A stretch of DNA of 64,000 bases from Roridomyces roridus (taxonomy: Eukaryota; Basidiomycota; Agaricomycetes; Agaricales; Mycenaceae): positions 248,001-312,000 of the forward strand of contig JARKIF010000030.1 in assembly GCA_029378245.1 (NCBI GenBank), in the 5' to 3' direction. Shown piece after piece: positions 1 to 10,306 of this stretch (its first letter is position 1; the number at the start of each line of letters is the position of its first letter). The notes beneath the pieces were generated by a model, which saw only the letters and a list, made by a program, of their open reading frames with translations, ran no database searches and was not told where the DNA came from. Position numbers and translations under genes: made by a program.

Positions 1-1611
1 ACTACACCCTGAGAGACATGGACGAAGGCTGCCGTATTTTTGCTGACAGAGACTTCAATAAGACAATCCCAGCTCGTCGGCAAGCTCCTGATCCGGCAAA
101 TGAGCCAAGTTTACAAACCATTCATATTCACGCTCAAGTGCAAAGTGCTGGTCAACATGAACCCAAAATATATGCAGCAATCCGAATCGATGATTCAGAA
201 GGACTGGGCATGGAACACAGGTTTCAGGTAACTTTTGATGACCAAAGTATCACACACAACTCAAGCAATGCATGGGTGGCAGGTCTCCTTATTGCACTAC
301 AACGTACTAACATCCACGACCCCTTATTGATCTGTACACGGTCAGACATCCTCCCACACATGCTGGTAAAAAATAGATCACACTATGCAAATGATATGTT
401 GAATCCAGCCTTCCCGGTACTATCAGCAGCAATCACAGCACTCAATGAGTGTACTGGAAGAGTACAGTTCAAACATATTACAGACACAGTACTACAGATA
501 CGGAAGGATGATGAATTCAAAAGTATTGAAGTTGATACATCCCACGACATTATGTTTGACAATCCTGGCATTTCACTACATAGCGGCTCACAACGGACTT
601 TCACTAAAATACTCAAAATGAGGTACCAAACACCCGAGCGGAAAAGTACCTTCAACAATGTTGAAAGAGTTAGGGCGACCATTAATGAGTCTTTTGCCTA
701 TACCCCCTCGGATGCAGCAATCTGGAGATCCATCAGGGACAAAAAATTCCCAATCAATGTCCAAGGTTTCCTGTGGAAATGTTTCCACAACACATTTCAT
801 GTTGGTGAATACTGGGATCATATTCCCGAGGCAGAAATCAGAGGTGAATGCCCAATATGTAGAGTACCCGAGAGCCTGGAGCATATAGCACTTGAGTGTG
901 AGGCACCTGAGCGTCACTTGATTTGGGGCCTGACGGAACAACTATGGCACATAAAATATACTGATTGGCCAACTATAACTTGGGGTCTGGTTTTAGGTAA
1001 CAATCTGGTGAAATTCAAACAGAATGGAAAACCTATGCCACATAAAGATAGACTGTTCAGTACTGTAGTATTTCGTTCAATTCGTATAGTCACAGGTCAC
1101 AAGCGATTTTTCATACGGAAATTTTCGTATGTCACAGGGTCACAAGCAAAATTTTCGCCCCGCCGAGGTATGCCGGTACGTGCCGCCGCCTGCTGGCGGA
1201 TCAAATTTCCTTTTTGGGACGTGCCGGCCGTCGGCTACGAAAGGTTCCATTCGTATGAAATGTCACACGGCAAAGGGTCATTCGAATTGAACATAATACT
1301 ACAGTATCCTAGTTTCAACAGCTTGGCACCTGATCTGGAACTTACGTGTAGATCGGCGCATTCGACACCCTGATCAAGATATCTCCAAGTCTGGAATACA
1401 CAACCGTTGGGTTAGAACGATGAACTCTGCCCTTCAACGAGACCGTATCTTGACAGACAAGTTTAAATTTGGTCCACTAAGCTTCAACAAACAGGTAGTA
1501 CTTAACACCTGGAGTGGACTATTACTGGACGAAGATGCCCTGCCGGAAGATTGGATTAATGTCAGGGGGGTTTTAGTGGGTATTCTGCCCTTGAGAGCAG
1601 GTGTTGGTTAA
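1..1611 (+). mobile_element. LINE (non-LTR) retrotransposon 3' end, degenerate, cut by a MITE
   Basis: The reading frame from the window edge encodes a degenerate RNase H-like stretch followed by a zinc-binding reverse-transcriptase tail domain (zf-RVT type). Residues such as AIWRSIRDKKFP, the CPIC...H...C cluster and LIWGLTEQLW near 720-950 are typical of agaricomycete LINE ORF2 C-termini. The protein continues after a 244 bp interruption as ILVSTAWHLIWNLR, then MNSALQRDR and WSGLLLDEDALPEDW, ending near 1611. Removing one TA plus the MITE at 1063-1304 restores the frame exactly (RLFS-ILVSTAW), so the MITE inserted after the LINE. The 5' part, with the reverse transcriptase, lies outside the window. 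It is not an active copy as it stands. Family assignment rests on recognised motifs, not on a search. Confidence 0.8.
1063..1304. mobile_element. TA-flanked MITE inside the LINE
   Basis: The element is 242 bp. Its ends are near-perfect terminal inverted repeats of about 24 bp: left CTGTAGTATTTCGTTCAATT, with the right end its reverse complement apart from a few mismatches. It is flanked by TA at 1061-1062 and 1305-1306. Subterminal TCACAGG-type motifs recur inside. TA duplication and TIR form point to a Tc1/mariner-type non-autonomous element. No transposase is encoded. Confidence 0.85.
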
Positions 1612-1689
1612 ACCGCACCTATGCAGGAGTCCCACACTGGTATAACATGCATAAAGGCATTTCCTCCTGAGCGGTTTTTTCCCGGCTTC

Positions 1690-2290
1690 TACTGGTATAC
1701 TTCTTCCAGTTACCCCCAGCGGATGTATATTAGAATTGTTACGATCCGATTCCAAAAGACAAGTCCGGAGTAGATACCGGAACTCCGGTAGTGACCGGAG
1801 TTGGAAGGAGTCGACCGGAGGAGCGATCTAAGAGCACCACAGAGGAGTAGGGTGTCAAAGACGCCTTGCTATGTTGATAGGAAGGGAAGGAGTAGGAACC
1901 AGCCAAGACGAGTAGTCAAGAATGTCAATTATCAACTAAGGTTGAATACAGATAAGGAAAGTCTTATATACGAGTAAGTAGAGATATATGTCATTACCAC
2001 AGATCAGTAATGGAAACGGACTTATGCGGCTATGTGGATATAAGCTGATTAAGTCCGCACGGAATGATCAAGTGGATATCCTGATGAATACCAAGTCCGG
2101 GGGAAACGCTCAGATACCTTCATCGCGTGAAAACCCGAGTACCCGGATAGAACCGAGGAGCGCGTGATGCGCTTCGACGTCGGGAGGCATCCCGACGTGA
2201 CCGGAGTTGAGTACCGGAGTTGAGTTACCGGAGTTGGTGTTGGAACGGGACATAACAAGAATGCTAAGTGCAGACTGATGTGCATTGTTC
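1690..2290. repeat. Non-coding block with repeated ACCGGAGTTG motifs
   Basis: No supported gene is present. ACCGGAGTTG or close variants recur at about 1780-1815 and 2200-2245. An imperfect palindrome surrounds CGGACTTATGCGG...AAGTCCG (about 2015-2060), and a TATATA-like stretch lies at about 1965. This could be part of an LTR, but no end motif or target duplication was found, so the class is left open. Confidence 0.4.
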
Positions 2291-2297
2291 CAAACAC

Positions 2298-2395
2298 TCC
2301 AAAAAAAAAAAAAAAAAGAAAAAAACTTATCTCCAAGTAGGAGATGAGGCCTGAGGGTTCGACTCCCTCCGAGGACATGTCGCAGGTGCCGATGG
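2298..2395 (+). repeat. tRNA-like short repeat next to a poly-A tract (SINE-like)
   Basis: An A-rich run of about 16 A is followed by GAGGGTTCGACTCCCTC, which matches an RNA polymerase III B box (GGTTCGANTCC) in a T-arm-like hairpin. Nearly the same sequence (TGAGGGTTCGATTCCCTTCGAGGGCATG-like, given here in outline) recurs at 7556-7600. No matching 5' acceptor stem is found, so it is not a full tRNA. Confidence 0.4.
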
Positions 2396-2399
2396 GTAA

Positions 2400-4080
2400 G
2401 TACGTTTTGGACGAAGGTGGGGCGCTTCTTCTGGCTCTGAGTGAGTGTGAGGAATATTACGAGAACTTACTTGCTAAGTTCTCGTTCTTTTAAAATTCAG
2501 TCAGGCCAGAATCCCGACAACTTTTTATACGTATTCAGACTTTTGATGAGGGTGGCTGTGCTGTTTCCTTTTTTGCGGCTACAATCAGCAATTTTGACAG
2601 CTGCCATCAGTGAGTTTTTCCTTTCTCTCCAGAGCATTCTATTTCGGCTGAAATGACCTGAGATTTTGCAATCACACTCCTAGTAACTGGACTCAAGTTT
2701 TGTTCCCCCAAGGTGAGGTCTCATTCCAGATATTACATATGATATCTGTGATTTACCTGCCGTTTTCAATCAGCTCATTTCAAGTTAACCAGAGACCCTG
2801 GATCTCTGGGATGTAATCAGACTGAAGAAGGAGGTGTACTATTGCTTAGAACACCCTCCTCAGAAATTACAAAAATTCTTTGCAGCCAAAAGTTTAAAGA
2901 ACATAAACTCTGTGATGGATGTTCATATGCATCAACACTGATTCCCCATGTCCTCAATTGACATTCCATCCTTTGTGTGAAATATTGGAGTAGATTGAAG
3001 ATGAATCTCCGTCTGAAAGTATGCGCAGAGCCCACAATTCTCATCAAAACCCTGGATGCTGGAGCACAGGGGTAATACTTAGGTATAGATCCCCAAGTGA
3101 CTCCACAGGGCTGCTGGGCCTGTTGAGTACTTGCCTTTTTCACCACAGTCACACTAAGATGTAGTGAGCTCTGGGTCCTGTTGCCACAGAAGGTTCAAAG
3201 GAAGTCAGATGGCCTACTTAATCTTCTGCTATTAGCTAATGAATGAGGACCAGGGCTTGGCAGTGTAAGGCAAACTGACTGCAAAAATGCACACAAACAC
3301 TCTTCCTTGAGCTGTCCAGGCCACCGTGGGGCATTTTCAATCCTCTGCCCGTTGGATATTTGGACAGAGCAAGGAGGGATCAAAGGTTGATCAAAGGTGT
3401 CACAATCATCACATCACTGCAAACCGGGTTCTCTACACAGCCAAACAATCACATTTGCCTTGATTTCAACTTGATTTCTTGTTGATTTCACCCAACACAC
3501 CGTGTACATTTTCACACAAGGAAGTTCTCGTCTATGCCGTGCTCTGCAACGGCCCGTACCCCCAAGTGCTCTCGTCGATGATGGTGATCACCCACGTCCA
3601 TGATCAGTAGGATGTGAGGGTTCTGACCGTTGTCCCTTTTATCTAAGACTCGGATTACATTATACTTAACTACTATCCATTGCAGGAACGTCCCCTGGAT
3701 ACCCCTGCTATAATTTATGCAACTTGGATGGCTCCCATTACAGCTCTCCTATTTGAGCGTAAAAGAAGCACGTCAAGGGTGCGCTCAGTCTTGGGTCAAT
3801 TCCCCGTTGTGCCATTGGTCTCTCTACATGTACCCTCAGCTTTTCATCTTATCTTGGAACTTGATCTTCAGGGGAACATTGATGCCGAGTTGATGTAAAC
3901 GACATCATTGATCGGATCAAACCAAAGGGATAATATATTCCGCGACATTTAACACGAAACAAATCCGTCATACAACAGAAGGGAGGGAACAAAAGAAAAG
4001 AACAATTCAAACTACATCCGAGATATCCGAGTCCACCGTCAAAGACAGACCGAGTTCCGAACCATGCCGTGGTGATCAAC
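2400..4080. other. Gene-poor stretch, nothing recognised
   Basis: Several short ORFs occur on both strands, but none has recognisable domains, splice structure or paralogs in the window. Base composition is more AT-rich than around the genes, similar to 31.9-33.3 kb. It may be old transposon sequence. Confidence 0.4.
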
Positions 4081-4086
4081 GATCAC

Positions 4087-4521
4087 TCAAAGAGTGATGG
4101 GAATGCAGTTGATCGCGATGAGGTTGTCCCACTCGGCGGCGGGAGCATCGCAGGTGACCGTGGTGCCGCCGCTGTAATACTTGAAGTCAGTCTCAGCACT
4201 CCGAGGGAGAACGAAAACACTGACCAGTTGTTGCCGATGACGGTAATCGGCGAGCAGCTCAAACCAACGGGGACGTCAAGCCCGTTGAGGTCGATGCCGA
4301 GGAGGGCGAGAACCTTGGACGCGGCGTCACTGTTGCTCGATTCAACGCTGGAGCAGCACTGGTCCGAGGTCGGCGGCGGGACCGAGGAGATCGTGGTGGT
4401 CCACGGGCTGGCGGCAGCAAGGGTCTAGCGGGAGAAGAAATTTAGGCTTTCCACGGCATTTTCAAAAGGAAGAGCTTACAATGAGCACCGAGGTGGTGAG
4501 GATGGAAAGCTTGGAGAACAT
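4087..4521 (-). CDS. Class I-like hydrophobin, copy 1
   Basis: The model is complement(join(4087..4171,4225..4424,4480..4521)), 108 aa, with introns of 53 and 55 bp (GTCAGT and GTAAGC donors, both ending AG). The last intron splits a codon so that TG|C makes a cysteine. Hydrophobins are small secreted proteins that self-assemble at hydrophobic/hydrophilic interfaces and coat hyphae, spores and fruiting bodies. The protein starts with a signal peptide (MFSKLSILTTSVLITLAAA), then DQCC, VGLSCSPITVIG, NNC, TC and a C-terminal INCIPITL, the class I signature. Only six of the usual eight cysteines are present: C1 and one of the C6/C7 pair are missing. The gene faces copy 2 at 6656 in inverted orientation with nearly identical sequence and promoter. 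TATA and start context are conserved between the copies, so it is probably expressed. Confidence 0.85.
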
Positions 4522-4593
4522 GTTTGCTTGGGAGAGAGCTTGAACGACTGAGGGTGGTTGTTCGAGTGAAGAAATTGAGGGTGGATGGTAGGG

Positions 4594-4602
4594 CTTTTAT
4601 AC
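4594..4602 (-). promoter_or_regulatory. TATA box of hydrophobin copy 1
   Basis: TATAAAAG on the minus strand lies about 75 bp upstream of the ATG at 4521. The flanking CTCCACTCC and TTGAAAA motifs are conserved at the same spacing upstream of copy 2. Confidence 0.65.
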
Positions 4603-4621
4603 ATTTTCAACATATGCAGAA

Positions 4622-6560
4622 GACAAAAAAAGGCTCGTCTGTACATGGGCCTTGTGCCTGGGAGTGGAGCCATCCTGAAAATCGAATGACATTGTAACTT
4701 GTTGAACAGAGGCAGCCTGGATGCCCGTAGAGACTGTATGTATATCAAAAAGAGTGGAGCGTGGAGTGAGACGGCATGTTTGACATCTTCTAGCCGTAGA
4801 ACCCGGAACTGACTTCAACTGTGGTACTTCATGACCAAACCTGGCAATAGCCCAAAAGAAGTCAACCATGGTTGTCGGATTTCGAGTTCATGTCATTAGA
4901 AGATCAATTTATCCTCGAAGACGCGCAAGGTACGCCGGGCGCTGTGTGGACCCAGGCCCGCGAAGACGCAGGGATTTCCTGCTTCGGAAAAGCTGAAATC
5001 CGCTCGTGGCAAAACACAGTCCTGTCCATCTGCCATTGCGGTGATTGAACGCCTCTTGTCGGTCTGGACTCTCGGTAGACATCTCTCCCGACCGCCGTCG
5101 ACGTCATCTACGTTGATTGAGGCTGCGGTGTTCCAGAATTCAACGATCTCGATGCAATGGCGGTGGACGGACATGTGCGGCATGGATTGAATGGGCTTGG
5201 CCAGGCGCTAGTTTCGCCGGAAGAACGACCGCGTCATAGGTAACAGGTTTTAAGTATGACTGCGACAATTGACGAGAAAGGTCGCCGGGAACGTGCTCCG
5301 GAACCGCCTGGCCCCACAGAGTGCCGGTGCAAATTTAACCAACATCAATTGCTGCTTTCGGCGGTGAAACTATTGTTGGAGCTCGAATCGCTGCCATTCC
5401 CCTTGTACTGAGCATCTCAGAGAATGAGGGATATCGAATGGTGAATAACAGAATAAAACTGGAGTCCCTCCGCAAATTGCTCTCCCCGGCGATGCGCGGG
5501 TGGTTTGCATAAATTGACAATTTCCCCGCTCTCACGATTGCAGGGTCCACCCGAACACAAGGTCCGTTGGCAGCTCGGGGAACGTGGTTTTGACATCCAG
5601 GCATACTTTACTATTTCCATGACCTCATTTGGATTCCAGGCCTTCCGTTTCCGAGGTCCGTGCAGCGGTGACATCTCTCCGCGATTCCAAGTGGGTTCAA
5701 AATTATAATACTGCCTGGTACCCAAGGCCTAAGGACCTTCAGGTTTGTACTAGAAGCGACTTCGCTGAAACAAATGTTGCCTTTGCATAGCTGGAAGGGC
5801 ACCAAGAGGCACTGAGGCAGCGATCTGTTGTTCTAATTAGAGGCTGAATGTGAAGAGTTGCATCACGTCGACGTGCATGCAGCGTCAATCACTCCAAAAA
5901 GACGAGTCTCTATTATTCTCTGGCCATTATGACGTATTCAAACATCTCTACAGATACACATGGCTCGCAATTGGTGGAACCTTACTTATAATTGAATGCA
6001 GGGTCAGCAACGCCGAAATTCACTCGCTTGGACTCTGAGTCGGCGCCACATGATCGGTGAACCAAATATGTTCAGGGCCTGTCGATCTTGAAGTTTGCCG
6101 ACGGTACCGGTCCCCAGAAACTGGGATGCGTTCCTAAATTTCAAACTCAGTCCACCGCGACTCTATTCGTGTGAGCTGCATCGCCGGCAGGTGCTGCCCG
6201 TATTGTACATTCGATCTTCCCCGCCCTGTTCTCCTTACTTCCCCCGACTTGATGTTTATAATTCAAGTTGCGGCATCCGCATCACCGCTCTAAGAACGTC
6301 CTATATATTGCCGCCCGTCCACGGTGAGCTGTCAAACCCATGCCTTCCCACTCCACGCTCCACTCTTCCTGATATTGCGTAGCGTGTCTTTGTATCGCGT
6401 CGAGTGATTCAACACGTACTGCGCCGCCGAGCTGGGCCACGTCAATGAGATGGCTGGCAAAGAACGCGTACGGTCTCTTCCAGATTTCTCCGTGTTTTTT
6501 TTTTCAGGACGGCTCCACTCCACCCGCTCGCTACGCAAGCGAGCTTCTTATTCCTCTGCG
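4622..6560. other. Spacer between the two hydrophobin genes
   Basis: No gene is supported. Short ORFs lack domains and do not splice into longer products. The outer 40-60 bp on each side are shared promoter sequence; the rest is unique. It holds both divergent promoters, about 1.9 kb of regulatory space. Confidence 0.45.
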
Positions 6561-6575
6561 TATGAGTTGAAAACA

Positions 6576-6583
6576 TATAAAAA
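6576..6583 (+). promoter_or_regulatory. TATA box of hydrophobin copy 2
   Basis: TATAAAAA lies about 75 bp upstream of the ATG at 6656, at the same position as in copy 1. Confidence 0.65.
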
Positions 6584-6655
6584 CCCTGCCATCCACTCTC
6601 ACTTTCTTCGCTCGAACAACAACCCTCAGTCGTTCAAGCCCTCTTCCAAACAAAC

Positions 6656-7091
6656 ATGTTTTCCAAGCTCTCCATCCTCACCACCTCGGTGCTCATTGCA
6701 AGCGCTTCGTTTTTGAACATGCCGTTACAGTGCCTAATTTTCTTCTCCTGCAGACCCTTGCTGCCGCCAGCCCGTGGACCACCACGATCTCCTCGGTCCC
6801 GCCGCCGACCTCGGACCAGTGCTGCTCCAGCGTTGAATCGAGCAAAACTTCGGCCGCGTCGGCTGTCCTCGCCCTCCTCGGCATCGACCTCAACGGGCTT
6901 GATGTCCCCGTTGGTTTGAGCTGCTCGCCGATCACCGTCATCGGCAACAACTGGTCAGTGTTTTCGTTCTCCCTGGGAGTGCTGAGACTGACTCCAAGTA
7001 TTCCAGCGGCGGCACCCAGGTCACTTGCGACGCTCCGGCTGCCGAATGGAACAACCTCATCGCAATCAACTGCATTCCCATCACTCTTTGA
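6656..7091 (+). CDS. Class I-like hydrophobin, copy 2
   Basis: The model is join(6656..6697,6754..6953,7007..7091), 108 aa, with the same exon lengths as copy 1 (42, 200 and 85 nt). Intron 1 begins GCAAGC where copy 1 has GTAAGC, so it is either a GC-AG intron or a damaged donor. Intron 2 is GT-AG and again creates the Cys81 codon across the junction. The protein has a signal peptide, CC at 37-38, then C71, C81, C88 and C103, ending CIPITL. C88 lies seven residues after C81, which aligns it with canonical C7; canonical C6 is Thr87 and C1 is replaced by a proline near residue 30. In known hydrophobins C1 pairs with C6, so one complete disulfide seems lost. If the GC donor is not spliced, the protein would be truncated after the signal peptide. 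Confidence 0.83.
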
Positions 7092-8779
7092 GTGCGGTTC
7101 GGGGTTCGGAAGTTCGTCTGGGTTCGAATCTTTTGGCGGATATTTCGCGACTAGTTGCGCCATCTGCTCTGTACTTTGAGTCTTTTTGGTGCAATATACG
7201 CCTTTGATTTGAGCTGGGGAGGGACAGTTAGCTTTACGGCCGGTGTGGTAAAAAGAAATAAGGAAGGTTCTGTGGAGGTGTTACACGCGTGGATTTACGG
7301 GAGGCCGACTCGGAGTGCCTTTCCCGCCACCCGAGTTGGTGGAATTGAACTTTGGGGCGGCGAGACCGGCGCCTCGAGTCGAGTTGGACGTAGTCTAAGT
7401 CTGGGCCCTTGCGTAGCCGTAGGCCTGCGTCGAGTCCGTACGAACAATTTGTGTATACAGTTTCTTGGAAAACAAATTGAAAACAGTAAATGAGTATCAG
7501 TATGAGCAGGACAGGTTGAAGAGGGATCGGGGAAGCCTTCGTTGACCGTTGGGTACCGGTACTTGTGAGGGTTCGATTCCCTTCGAGGGCATGCCGCGTT
7601 GTTGAGGTTCTTTTGGACCAACATTGGGCCCTTTTTTATTTGAGGTCTGGCGCTGAATGAGAGTGAGTGATGAGTCGCCGTCGATCGTGATCACCTACCC
7701 CTAGTACTTGAACTTGAGCTTGAAATTGAGTTTTATTACGCTGTACCTGGCCATAAGGGCTATGCAGCGGTACTACCAGTACTATGTACTACTTAGTTAA
7801 AGGTCTGAGATACGTGAAATCTACGAGGTGGGCATGTTAGGTGCGTTTTGGGCGTGTTGGGCGCGTTGGCTTCGGTGTGTTGGACTGGGGCGCGTTGGAC
7901 GAAGTACACCCCGCACACCACCCATGGGTATACATACGACTTAGGATAAGGTCTTGGGTTCGACCCCCACAATGGCCATGGCCATGAGCATGTTCAATTT
8001 TTTCTCCTTTTTTTCCTTTTCTGTGCACACGATAACCCGGCGATTCGATATTTAACCCCAGTCAAAATCGGTCCAGTAGATTTTGGTATAACCACAGGGC
8101 ACAAAGGTTGCACTCGTGAATCGACGTGTGTGCCCAGCGGTGTAGCCTTTTTCCTTTATCTCGCTGGAGAATTTTGAACAACTGCTCGTAAGCTGAGAAG
8201 ACAATTCATGCTACGTATATGCACATAGCGGCAAATGCAGGACATAGGTAAATGCATAGAACGTGAGTCTGTGCTACACAGTGGTTGGGGCCAAGTCTTT
8301 GGCGTGGGGCACCGCGGATGTGTTCTGACCCGATTCCCAACCCAGCACCCCTTGCGACGGCAAAGAACCGCTTAGTATCCGTGTTACGCCCCGTCGGGCA
8401 GCTTCTTCTCTAGCGCTCCATCTGGCATTGCCTGCGCCCTGACCAACTGATGTACCGTTCACTAAGACAAACGAGTTCAGGGCAGTTGAAAACTAGCCTG
8501 AAAAACATAAGGACCCACCACGAGCAGTGGCTGTCCATTGAATTTGGTCTGGCAAGCCAGATGCAAACTCAGAGAACTCAACACGCCATCCATGCTCTAT
8601 TGATAGGCTGTTCAATTGGAATCTGTGTTGAACCCGAGGTTGCGGTGACAAAGGCAGACGGTCGAGGTTGTTGGTTGGCCCCACACTTTTGATGTTTGGA
8701 GGATGGATAACGGTGGTCAAACCATCGCTCTCCAACACCGTCAAGTTGTTGCCAAATTCAACTCACACTGTCAAGCATG
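7092..8779. other. Non-coding region with two tRNA-like repeats
   Basis: No gene is supported. Two B-box-like hairpins (GGGTTCGATTCCC at about 7566 and GGGTTCGACCCCC at about 7951) belong to the same kind of tRNA-like repeat as at 2300-2395. The rest shows no domains. Confidence 0.4.
7540..7612 (+). repeat. tRNA-like short repeat (SINE-like)
   Basis: GAGGGTTCGATTCCCTT forms a T-arm-like hairpin with a B box, followed by CGAGGGCATG. The same block, with a few changes, is at 2360-2390. No acceptor stem partner is visible upstream, so this is a tRNA-derived repeat, not a tRNA. Confidence 0.4.
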
Positions 8780-9567
8780 GGGCTCCAGTCGCGGTCGTGG
8801 CTCACGACAACTGCGGCATCGGGACACTAAACACACACAGTTCAGCTTCCTGCGAATACATGTGGAATGCAGACCTTTCCGAGAATGTAGTCATTGATGA
8901 TTTGAGACGGTCGGACGAGCTGCGGAATTGTAATGTGCTTATCCATTTTGCGAACGGGAACCACCTTTTTGACTGGCGGGAACTCGGAAATTGTAATTGG
9001 GGCCGCACTTTCGCCAGAGTCGTGTGTCCCTCCCCCGAATCCAAAACCTCCAAAACGCGTCGCCGAAGTGGAGGAGTACAGGGGCATATCTGGCATAGAC
9101 TCCTTGCCGCAACGTCCTAACTTGGACTGCACGATTGGAAGGACATTGACATGCTTCCAAAATTTCTCCCATATAGTCGTTCCGAGTGAAATGGAGAAAC
9201 CTTGGACGAAGACTGTCTGGTTGAGGGGCGTGTATTCGCCGACAGAAAAATTTATGGGTTCAAGACTCTTCGTTTCAGCAGATCCAGACGCCGTCCAAGA
9301 GTAGTTGCAGTGTTCCGCACCCGGAATGGCATCAATGTCGGGTTCGAATAAGGCTCCAAAAGGGTAGGAATGAGTCGCCAGGTCCCGGAAAGAAGCCATG
9401 CCCCAGACACGAGTTTTTTCCCATCCAGTGATGAGATACAAAGCGCCATTTGAAAGCGGGTGGCCCCTCCCAGTGGGACTTCTGACATATTCGTACCAGC
9501 TCGCGGTATTTTGGCGGATATATTGAAGTATGGCTGCCAGGTTTTCCAGTTTCACGATCTGTGATCC
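8780..9567 (-). pseudogene. C-terminal fragment of an agaricomycete family of unknown function
   Basis: The minus strand encodes a piece that starts near KLENLAAILQYIRQNTASWY, continues with YVRSPTGRG, NGALYLITGWEK and WGMASF, and ends with PSQIINDYILGK. After a likely 50 bp intron it continues DAAVVVSHDRDW near 8795. I recognise this pattern (YV..P.GRG, LYLVTG.DK, WG.ASF, HPS..IN..., HD.DW) from a large, uncharacterised protein family in mushroom genomes. The N-terminal half is absent: just upstream, at about 9567, the sequence switches to an F-box/LRR gene on the same strand. The result is a chimeric, non-functional locus. Function of the family is unknown to me. Confidence 0.6.
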
Positions 9568-10167
9568 AAACACCGAATGGCAAGGCTCGCCAGTAGCGTT
9601 CCTGTGGCGAATGGCATGAAGACGGTGGTGATATGAGGAGAGAGGAACCAATCAATGCGGTCAAAATCCATCGCCTCGTGCATCCAGTCGATCCCTCGGA
9701 GATTTGGTAGCATGTTTTCGGGCAGAACGATGCTTGAAAACATGGCCGAGAGATCAGCCCGTCCGGGATCGGAGGATATATGTTTGATCAAGGGACCGTA
9801 GAAGGACATTCTGTCAAAGTCTGACTCTTGCAGACGGCGAGTGGGCAGCTATGGGTCCTCAGAGTGTGATAGAGATCACAAGAAGCGCATACGACGTACC
9901 ATGGTACTTATACTTCACCCGGTAGGCGCCATGTCCGACTGTTTTCAGCTCGAACGAGTCCGAGGGGAGCAACAGGAATATATTTATCAAAGCCACGGAG
10001 TCCCAGAGCAGTTGCAGTGCGTGGACGGAAAACGCCTTCGACGTCCTTGCAAGGACAGCAAGGTCTCCGCGCTTCATCCTCGGCACGCTGAGTATAGGAT
10101 CATTTGGGCCATACACATGGGAGCAAACCACGCCGACGAGTTCCGGGATCTGCAGGCAGCGATGCAT
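9568..10167 (-). pseudogene. F-box/LRR gene, truncated (left copy of the pair)
   Basis: The first exon (10167 down to 9900) begins MHRCLQIPELVGVVC, the F-box start, with DLAVLARTSKAF. An intron at 9849-9899 (GTACGT...ATAG) and the start of the LRR exon follow (LSAMFSSIVLPENMLPNL). It is close to the intact paralog at 14139-15731. The copy is broken twice. Exon 1 ends one base out of phase because of a short indel near 9930-9960, and the LRR exon stops at SLAIRC (about 9568), where unrelated sequence begins. F-box proteins normally bring substrates to SCF ubiquitin ligases through C-terminal repeats, which are missing here. Confidence 0.75.
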
Positions 10168-10306
10168 GTCGTGGCAAGAGGAAAGAATCTGGTGATTTGT
10201 TTGGCAGGACCATCGGCATCCGCACGGCACGTGTGGACGGATCAATACCTTTGCTTGCTCATGCTTTTCCATCTCTGACCGCAACCACGACCATCTCCCG
10301 ACAGTC

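Noticed and set aside
2817..3152. 111 aa minus-strand ORF
   Set aside because: No domain, no paralog and AT-rich context; length is within chance expectation.
4069..4428. 119 aa plus-strand ORF
   Set aside because: It is antisense to hydrophobin copy 1; the same antisense ORF exists at copy 2 only because the genes are duplicates.
6693..7163. 156 aa minus-strand ORF
   Set aside because: Antisense of hydrophobin copy 2 including its introns.
7295..7624. ORF with RRESNPH-type residues
   Set aside because: This is the usual false translation of a tRNA-like B-box repeat read on the opposite strand.
8842..9651. Single 269 aa gene
   Set aside because: Its first 27 residues are an out-of-frame reading of the neighbouring F-box/LRR gene; the ORF crosses a chimeric junction.
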